A stretch of DNA of 29,409 bases from a virus. The stretch spans positions 1-29,409 of the IMG/VR virus record IMGVR_UViG_3300038353_000016; one strand, given 5' to 3'. A program made the position numbers and the translations under genes. The notes below the pieces were generated by a model that had not been told where the DNA came from, did not search any database, and saw only the letters and a list, made by a program, of their open reading frames with translations. Positions 21,501 to 27,300 of the stretch are shown piece after piece. Each line of letters begins with the position of its first letter. The stretch's first letter is position 1.

Positions 21501-22756
21501 CTGCAACTCCAACATTCTCATCAAGTCAGAGAAAAGTAAGAATAGCACATAGTAATCACTGTATGCATAGTGCTTCAAACAATGTCATCATTACTGGTGT
21601 AACATCAGAAGTATCTCCAACATACTTGACTGCTGCTATATCAGCAACTGATACTACTGTAAACGTTAACGATGCTTCTGCATTCCACACAACTATTAAT
21701 GGTAACGTAATCAGTTCAACTGTAAAAGGTTATGCAAGAATTATTAGTGATGCAGGAACTGAGATTGTATCTTACACAGCAATATCAAGTGACTTCAAAA
21801 CTATAACTGTATCAGAGAGAGGATTAGATGGAACGACTGCAGTATCACACGTTGATGAATCAGTTGTTGAATGTTATAACCTTGATGGTATACCACTAAT
21901 CGAGATTAACAAAACTCATACTGGTATATTAAATCCAACATTAGATAGTTACGAGATCGCTACAAGTTCTATTGCTAAACTTGGTATTAGATCTGGTGGA
22001 ATAGGTGTTGTGGCAACACAGAATATTCAGTATGATATCTTAGTTCCTCAGATTGAAAGAATGCTATTACCACAAACAAATGTGACTGCAAGAATCAATG
22101 GTATAAGTGGTACATCAATCAATGATGGTGCAACAAGATTACAAGAATCATTTGCAAATGATGGTATATTCTCTGATATAATATTGAGTGAGGATAACGC
22201 ATTACTATCACCTCAACTTATATGTTCAACGATTAATGAATCATCAGAACTATCTGGTGAAAAATCATTTAGATTGGATCTTACAATGACTAGTCTTAAG
22301 ACTAATGTATCTCCAGTTCTTGATACAGATAGAATGTCAATGACAACTGTTATGAATAGGATTAATAATCCATCTGATCCTAACACTGCGAAACTATCTA
22401 CTGGTGATTTACATGATGCTGTTTATATTACTCGTGCTGCAGATCTTTCAAATCCCTCTGGTGCTATAAAGGTATTGTTCGCAGGGTATCGCCCAAGAGA
22501 CAGTTTCATAAAGGTACTATATAGAGTACGACCTACTGGATCTACAGATTCTATCGAAACATTCGGATTTGAGTTCTTCCCAGATTCCTCAGCATCCGTA
22601 CCTGCAACTACAGAAAACATAGTTTTCAGAGACTATGAATATGAAGTTTCTGGATTGAGTTTCGACCAGTATCAAATCAAGATTGTATTTGTTTCACCAA
22701 ATCAATCTGCTACACCTATTATTGAAGACTTCAGAGCAATCGCTCTTGCTGTATAA
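15530..22756 (+). CDS. Giant DUF4815-type baseplate-associated structural protein
   Basis: 2408 residues, starting on the last base of the gp8 stop codon. The N-terminus (YRVLFRPGFPIQARELTTMQ, then NQVENVGSHLFKDGSMVIPG) is the signature I know as DUF4815 in giant structural proteins of T4-like cyanophages. The N-terminal region continues to about residue 600 with GTAYVRGYRVKT. The body contains several TSGA-type modules (ITGLTSGVKAKV, LVGQTSGARGYL, VTGRTSKARAKV, VRGQTSGCVLKV), a long region of lower repeat content, and a His/Cys cluster HSNHCMH near nt 21550. An EIVSYT-type module (about 21626-21870) precedes NKTHTGI. The C-terminus ends IIEDFRAIALAV. Its place after gp8 suggests a baseplate-periphery role comparable to gp9/gp10, but I cannot show homology to either. 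Intact, with no internal frame break. Confidence 0.8.
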   Translation: MAQNTNLNVTPYYDDYDKTKNFYRVLFRPGFPIQARELTTMQSILQNQVENVGSHLFKDGSMVIPGQVGYDLNVDAIQLQESFLGADVENYRAQLNDKIITGLTSGVKAKVLFSISATESNKGYITLYVKYIESGGAQNNQETFSNNEQLITDTEITFGTTLIEVGSPFAQLLPTSALQQGSVAYIQDGVYFIRGFFVDVQYQYLLLDQYGSNPSYRIGLDIQESIITPEDDLSLNDNAAGTSNYAAPGSHRFRITTRLVKKLLTDDADKDFLELLRINNSKVEKLVDRSAYDELERTIAIRTFEESGDYVVKDFAITMRENLDDGFNNGVYEAGTTTSSGDTAAERLYSVEFGPGTAYVRGYRVKTLSPTYVDLEKPRDTQSAQNTIIPFEMGNDIIVTNVYGFPNATGSTLTNAYQTIELRDDFTSSGGSQAGNLVGFARVAAMEHTSDGDDTTFGNADDTYRMNLFDVQMFTVIELATAQTIDLGSLLVGQTSGARGYLVNALSSSDHATLYGVEGTFVVGEMIIVDGLNKDTIEVVHSYSFSDTRQLLARDESSNTVEFTSDIILNDNVGVQGSQFTYDATSSNEKITGLQSNFALDLKPGDKILFSATKFVTVDKVNPASLTGSQNSTIFDYAAQTVNVTPGAGSAAPSAGDYTALLRQRAKLNNLDNADLLSAMPKKYIKSISDESMIVRRTFDARSVASNSISITLPANEQFQSISDENYTITVLAGSNSTHPVGDQITINTTNSGAIGYTTFTSADRTTIQIENLTSITSVKVTATISKNVTTKKTKAGQQMFVIKVNKTIENLDKQNYGLVYSNLYGTRVQDRDLSLGLVDSYRLHAVYESLDDNDPVIPSVTLVEPTFFATGTIVTGRTSKARAKVVAFSSGTLKLSLVYISGTLLAGETIDGFDSTNTAISAIINDSAGSVIAGSKVITDNYFLEVAQTNFMYDQSKIVRKKGVSTPIRKLLMVVDYYTHSATGDYFGGQSYLDTSYGDIPFFGVKYLADYLDFRPSCKNLFSGTGSVASPAFVNCSTFDFKSRVFNVSGTPNATVFDIPKLNSNFRADFDWFLPRIDKAFLTPAGEFQLVKGKSSESPQEPDDLKDGMLLATMSHKPYGFDAESDVVITRSDNKRYTMRDIGGIERRLDQVEYYTSLNMLESDTFNTKIIDVDGKDRLKNGFIVDDFTDHSKSQTSHEDFSAALSFADGQCHPSHYTTNVPLQVNTTVSQNYQQTGPCITLPYSELTIIEQPYASRVENINPFNVFTYIGRVDLTPASDDWLETQRLPAQVQQVEGDFQAVSSELRVDQNGFAPIQWGAWRDQWTTSRVVASTTTRNTFWLAEDIGRSPRPDVWSGRGMRRVNREETIATTTRQTRSGVRSRVIPRIDRQSLGDSIISATQIPWIRSRNVKVNVERLKPRTRFYSFFDGRKVSDYHTPKLIELIKNPSTDARTNSTPFIPGETVRGQTSGCVLKVAAPNDLYEFNPYDDTTMPTSYASTTAILNIDTDDLATQAVGSFYGNVQVGEVLVADSGARAVVKDRRLISDRFGKMGASFFIPPASVDTNPRWATGTRTLRYSTSDSDSRIGGAVSSSAEAEYEARGTLNRVRENILAVRNAEVVRDTVTQERNFNTIRTETRQIGWYDPLAQSFISDEEGGVFITSVEVYFKTKDANIPVSMQIRTMENGYPTTSILPFSDVTKEPADIQLSETAAVATKFTFKAPVYIPQSIEHCFVLLSDSNTYTIWISRMGEIDITGDRTISEQPYAGVLFKSQNASTWTADQYEDLKFKVNRAEFVNTASSIVTLNNAPLDIGNGGKLTLAQDPVQTFLPEQDLLLNSTTLPYTVGARIYQKTTLAQGTIAKRTDNAGGVILTVKDITGSFQAGSSTGGVITQRIVSSKTTATMVVSGASGDFTVGETITGNSATAPTAEVVTWTSGTNTLTLRYVSTDFTASTETITGGTSTVTATVSSITYAGDAVEGGAVSDSFPTATPTFSSSQRKVRIAHSNHCMHSASNNVIITGVTSEVSPTYLTAAISATDTTVNVNDASAFHTTINGNVISSTVKGYARIISDAGTEIVSYTAISSDFKTITVSERGLDGTTAVSHVDESVVECYNLDGIPLIEINKTHTGILNPTLDSYEIATSSIAKLGIRSGGIGVVATQNIQYDILVPQIERMLLPQTNVTARINGISGTSINDGATRLQESFANDGIFSDIILSEDNALLSPQLICSTINESSELSGEKSFRLDLTMTSLKTNVSPVLDTDRMSMTTVMNRINNPSDPNTAKLSTGDLHDAVYITRAADLSNPSGAIKVLFAGYRPRDSFIKVLYRVRPTGSTDSIETFGFEFFPDSSASVPATTENIVFRDYEYEVSGLSFDQYQIKIVFVSPNQSATPIIEDFRAIALAV

Positions 22757-22980
22757 TGTATCAACCTGTAAAAGGAAAAGAGAATTGGTTTCGTGATTCA
22801 CAAAGTGGATCATTTGACTGTGCTGATCAAGATACTTACACAAAGTATATGAGAGCACATGCAGCAAAGAAAAAAGCAGAAAAAGATTTTTCTACTTTAC
22901 AAAAGGAAGTTGATGGGTTAAAATCAGATATGAGTGAAATAAAATCTCTCTTACTAACGTTAGTACAAAAAACATCATGA
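22756..22980 (+). CDS. Small coiled-coil protein, function unknown
   Basis: 74 residues; the ATG overlaps the stop of the giant gene before it by one base (TAATG). The N-terminus has ENWFRDSQSGSFDCAD followed by Tyr-containing helix; small phage proteins with a similar NWxRDxxSGA start are familiar to me but of unknown function. From about residue 34 to 72 the sequence is Lys/Glu/Leu-rich with heptad spacing, consistent with a coiled coil. The tight overlap on both sides, and its conserved-looking N-terminus, argue for a real gene. It may be a structural or assembly accessory of the flanking giant proteins; that is inference from context only. Confidence 0.7.
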   Translation: MYQPVKGKENWFRDSQSGSFDCADQDTYTKYMRAHAAKKKAEKDFSTLQKEVDGLKSDMSEIKSLLLTLVQKTS

Positions 22981-23216
22981 CAACATCAGCACCTACAGAA
23001 ACACCTGTAGAAAAAGTCTCACAAGATGAGATGCTTAAACAGTTCAAAGATCGATACGCATCATTGATTAAAGAGAATCAAGATTTATCAGCAAAGATCA
23101 AAGAAAACGAAGTGACTGCTTTAAAATTACAAGGAGCAATCGAAACTCTAGAGTATTATGGAGCAGCAACACCAGAACCAGAAACAGTACCAGAAACTCC
23201 AGAAATTACAGATTAG
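22977..23216 (+). CDS. Small coiled-coil protein with acidic Pro-rich tail
   Basis: 79 residues; the ATG overlaps the previous stop in an ATGA arrangement, so translation is probably coupled. Residues about 17-60 form a likely coiled coil (FKDRYASLIKENQDLSAKI, then LQGAIETLEYYG). The tail is Pro/Glu/Thr-rich (PEPETVPETPEITD), low-complexity and acidic. There are no Cys residues and no signal peptide. It is the last gene before a terminator-like hairpin, so it closes the gp8 transcription unit. Function is not recognised. It might pair with the preceding coiled-coil protein, or act in fibre assembly in the way T4 uses small coiled-coil chaperones, but no homology supports this. Confidence 0.7.
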   Translation: MTTSAPTETPVEKVSQDEMLKQFKDRYASLIKENQDLSAKIKENEVTALKLQGAIETLEYYGAATPEPETVPETPEITD

Positions 23217-23218
23217 TT

Positions 23219-23246
23219 GAAGGGGGGTCTAGAACCCCCTTCTTTC
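23219..23246 (+). terminator. Rho-independent terminator-like hairpin
   Basis: GAAGGGGG (23219-23226) pairs perfectly with CCCCCTTC (23235-23242) around an 8-nt loop, followed by TTTC and a pyrimidine-rich run. It starts 3 nt after the stop of the second small gene and ends just before a late promoter motif, as expected at a transcription-unit boundary. The T tract is short, so termination may be partial. Confidence 0.7.
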
Positions 23247-23249
23247 TAT

Positions 23250-23257
23250 CATAAATA
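23250..23257 (+). promoter_or_regulatory. T4-type late promoter motif before the tail-fibre gene
   Basis: CATAAATA followed by AC, identical in its core to the site before gene 2, lies directly after the terminator hairpin and 38 nt before the fibre gene ATG. It is likely the late promoter for the fibre gene. Confidence 0.6.
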
Positions 23258-23295
23258 ACTTGGAAGTGTAATCCCTATAGAGTTATAACTCAAAA

Positions 23296-24393
23296 ATGGC
23301 AAATAGAATTCAGTTAAGAAGAGGTGGTGCTCAGGAGTGGGCAAACTCTAACCCAACCCTTGCACAGGGTGAACTTGGCATCGAACTTGATACTGGAAGG
23401 TTCAAGATTGGTGACGGTGTAACCGCGTGGAATACTTTAACTTATGAGAGACCTGTTGAATCTACATCTAATACTGCAAATACATTAGTACAAAGGGATG
23501 CTGATGGTAACTTTGCAGCAGGTACGATTACTGCAACTGTCATAGGTAACGCTTCTACTTCTTCACGTCTTGCTTCTACTCGTCAAGTCCAACTTTCTAG
23601 TGATGTACTAGGAACTGGTGTATTTGATGGATCACAAAACTTAAACTTAGTTTCTTCATTAGCACTTCAATCAACATTACCTCACTATGATGGTTCTGCA
23701 TCTGCTACAGGAACCTATACTAAGGTAACAGTCGATGCTAAAGGTAGAATAATAAATGCTGAAAACCCAACAACACTTGCTGCATATGGATTGAATGGAA
23801 CTGTAGAAGGTTCATCTGCACAACCATATGACTTAGACCTTGTTGCAATCGCAGGTCTTACTACTACAGGTTTAATATCAAGAACCTCTGGTGGTGCAAT
23901 GTCAACCAGAACTATTGCGGGAACGTCTGGAAATATATCGGTAAACGACGGTGGTGGTATCAATGGTAACCCAACTATTGATATTATCACAACTGCTGTT
24001 ACAGCAGGTAACTATAATACGGAATCCCTGACATCTGTATCAGGTGCAGGTGGAAGTGGCGAACCCTTTGGTACACCTACGGTTAACGCTGTTAAGTTCA
24101 CTGTAGATGACCGTGGTAGACTAACAAGTGCCACAAACGTACCAATCGCTACTGCTGCCGAGGGTAGTAAGTATGCTACCTATAGTGCAGGTACAACTTA
24201 CGTTAGATATGACATCATTGCTAACGCATCAAAGGAATCGCAGCAGGTAGTGGTGCTCCCACTCATACTAGCGGTGACTCTGGCGGGTGGCGATATCTCG
24301 CTGCCGAGGCAACAGAGCAGAAAGGATTGGCTTCATTTGCACAGGAAGATTTCGACGTTGACAGCAACGGGCACGTCACGATCTCCGCCTTAG
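23296..24393 (+). CDS. Giant tail-fibre protein, N-terminal frame (Mtd-type N-terminus)
   Basis: The N-terminus (MANRIQLRRGGAQEWANSNP, then AQGELGIELDTGRFKIGDG and AWNTL) is the short domain found at the start of many phage fibres and of the major tropism determinant (Mtd N-terminal family), probably for attachment or trimerisation. It is followed by fibre modules: QRDADGNFAAGTITATVIGN and FDGSQNLNLVSSL. This frame makes sense up to ASK at residues 311-313 (nt 24226-24234). After that it reads as unrelated sequence for 52 residues and stops at 24391-24393. The real continuation is in the -1 frame from 24225 to the right edge of the window. I therefore treat this as the first part of one broken or frameshifted gene of at least about 2040 residues, not as a 365-residue protein. 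Confidence 0.8.
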   Translation: MANRIQLRRGGAQEWANSNPTLAQGELGIELDTGRFKIGDGVTAWNTLTYERPVESTSNTANTLVQRDADGNFAAGTITATVIGNASTSSRLASTRQVQLSSDVLGTGVFDGSQNLNLVSSLALQSTLPHYDGSASATGTYTKVTVDAKGRIINAENPTTLAAYGLNGTVEGSSAQPYDLDLVAIAGLTTTGLISRTSGGAMSTRTIAGTSGNISVNDGGGINGNPTIDIITTAVTAGNYNTESLTSVSGAGGSGEPFGTPTVNAVKFTVDDRGRLTSATNVPIATAAEGSKYATYSAGTTYVRYDIIANASKESQQVVVLPLILAVTLAGGDISLPRQQSRKDWLHLHRKISTLTATGTSRSPP

Positions 24394-27300
24394 GAGTAGA
24401 TAACACACAACTCCAAAACAACAGAATTAGTTTTGCAGACGGAAATACTAAAGAAGATTTTGAGTTAGATCAAGAACTAACCTCAAGCACAGGTTACCGA
24501 GGATTTAACTATCTTAACTACGTTAAAGTAAATAATACATCGGGTAGTCTTCTTTTTGGTGCTAATAATACAGGAGATAGTGGCAATGGTGAAGTAGATA
24601 TAAATGTAAAAACATTATTCAGTGATCCAGATTTTATCTTAGATGGTGCTACAGCACAACAGATTGATAAAACTGGTGATGGTGATCTTAACATTGAACT
24701 AACACAGAATAGTTCATCAGCGAGAAACTTCACTGTTGCTTCTACCAACTCAGGATCTGGTACTAGTACACTAACTCTTACTGCAGAAGACGTTGTTGAT
24801 ATTGATGCATCTGCTGCTACTGGTAAAGTTCACATTGAAAATGTAAGAGTTCAAACAAATTATATTGGATCAACAGATTCAACCATGCACCTTGACCCAG
24901 GTGATGATAGAGCGATTACAGGGTTAGTACGAGTTCACGGAGATTTACAAGTAGATGGTACGACGACGACAGTTAATTCAACGGTTACAACAGTGGATGA
25001 TCCCATCATCACTCTTGGTGGCGATACTGCTCCTGCTAGTGATGACAATAAAGATCGTGGTGTTGAGTTCAGATATTACGATAATCAAGCAAGAGTTGGT
25101 TTCTTTGGATACGATGACTCATACACCGACCTCGGAGGACACGTCGGAGGATTCACATTTTTACACAACGCCACAAATACTTCAGAGGTCTTTAGTGGAA
25201 CAGCGTCAGGTATAACTGCAGGTAACTTAAAACTTACAACAAATACAAACTCAACATCTAATACTACTGGAGATTTGGTAGTTGCAGGTGGTGCAGGTAT
25301 AGGAGATGATGTTAATATTGGTGGTCTACTAGATGTTGATGGTACATTCAGAGCAAATAGCACATCTAGATTTGATGATAATATTGTTATTCAAGGTGCT
25401 TCTAAAACAGTTCAAATCAATAATGGATCTGGAACTACTAAGATTGAGTTCCAATCTACAACTGGTAACGCATCTATTGGTGGTGTAACTGATGTCACAG
25501 GTAACTTCAACGTTAATACTAACAAGTTCAATGTTGTTGCTGCTTCTGGTAACACAACTATTGCAGGTACACTTGGTGTTACAAACATTGCTACCTTCTC
25601 TAATAATATTGATGCTAACGGTGACGTTGCAATCTCAGGAGATGTACATCTAGAAAGCACAAACGATATTACTACTGCCAAGAACGGAACTACTGGTGCT
25701 TGGGAGATTCAATCAAATGATTATGGTGCACTTAGACTTGATGGTGGTGCATACATTGCAGGATCTGCTCTGATTGATGGTACATTACACGTTAATGGTC
25801 CTCTTGAGATTAAGGATAGTGCAACAGAAACTGAATCTAGATTGAACTGGTTGAGAGTTAGATACAGAGGTCGTTTTGGTGACAGTTATCAAGCATCTCC
25901 ATCTTATGCATCTCATAACTTCTCTACCTTAAAGGCACATGGTGGTGCAGGTATTATGAAATCCCTGTACGTTGGTGCTACTGGATCTAACGAAAGATTT
26001 GCTGTTGGTAAACTCAATAGTGGTGATACTGAGAAGTTCACTGTTATTGGTGCAACTGGTAACACAACTATTCAAGGTACATTACTTGTTGAAGATAATG
26101 TAAACTTCAATGGCACTCTCGATGTTGACGCAGACTTTGCAGTCAGAAATGGAACGACTGATAAGTTCTTCGTTGATAACGTAACTGGTAATACTAATAT
26201 TGAAGGTACGCTGACTGCTGATGGTCACACAGAATTAAATAGCACTCTTAATGTTGATAGTAATACAACTCTTGGTGGTACACTGACTGTTGCTAACAAC
26301 ACAGAAATCAATGGCACCTTAGATGTTGATGCAAACTTTGCAGTCAGATCAGGTACAACTGATAAGATGACTGTTGCTTCTTCTACAGGTAACATAGCAA
26401 CTGATGGTACACTAACAGTTCAAGGTGAAACACAGATCATTGACTCTCTTATTATCAATGCATCTAACGAAGAGTTTGCAGTCCAAAATGGTTCTGGAGT
26501 AGACAAGTTTACAGTTGATACTGATAACGGTAATACAATAATCCAAGGTCAAGTAACTGTAGCAGGTGCTACTCAAATCAATAATTCTCTAGGAACGACT
26601 GGTGTAAATACGCTAACTAATAATGCAGATCAAACACTGACAGGATCTTATAGTGCTGATGGTGCTGTAAGACTTACTGGTGGTGCAGGTATCGGTAAGA
26701 ACCTTGCTGTAGGGCAAGGATTAAGAGTCTATGGTGGCACTGAACTTACAGGTGCACTAGATCTTAATAACAATGCTGACATATCAGGAACATTAACAGT
26801 CTCTGATCAAACCATTGTTAAGGCAGATAACAAGTTCTTCAAAGTTCAAACTGCTGCAGGTGTTGACAAGTTTACAGTTGACACTGATAATGGTAATGTC
26901 GTATCACAAGGTGAACTAACTGTAGCAGGTGATGCTGCACTTCAGTCTGACCTTGTAGTCACAGGTAACTTAACAGTCAATGGAACAACAACAACAGTTA
27001 ACAGCACAGTCACTACTATCGATGACCCTATTATTACTGTTGGTGGTGACACAGCACCCGCGTCTAACGATGGTAAGGATAGGGGTGTGGAGTTTCGCTA
27101 CTACGACGGTTCTGCTAAAATTGGTTTCTTTGGTTTTGACAGATCCTCACAAGAATTCTCGTTCCTAACTAGCGCAAGTAATAACTCAGAGGTATTAAGT
27201 GGTACTGACGGTGCATTAAGAGTCGGTTCTATTCGTGTTACAGGTGCAGGTACATCTGTTGACATTGATAATAACTTAAATGTTGATGGTACAGCAACAG

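Noticed and set aside
15530-22756. Naming the DUF4815 protein gp9 or gp10
   Set aside because: Its position after gp8 fits, but I see no sequence landmarks of T4 gp9 or gp10 and its length is far greater than either.
23296-23450. Diversity-generating retroelement target, suggested by the Mtd-type N-terminus
   Set aside because: No reverse transcriptase, template repeat or C-type lectin variable region is visible in the window; this N-terminal domain is common in ordinary fibres.
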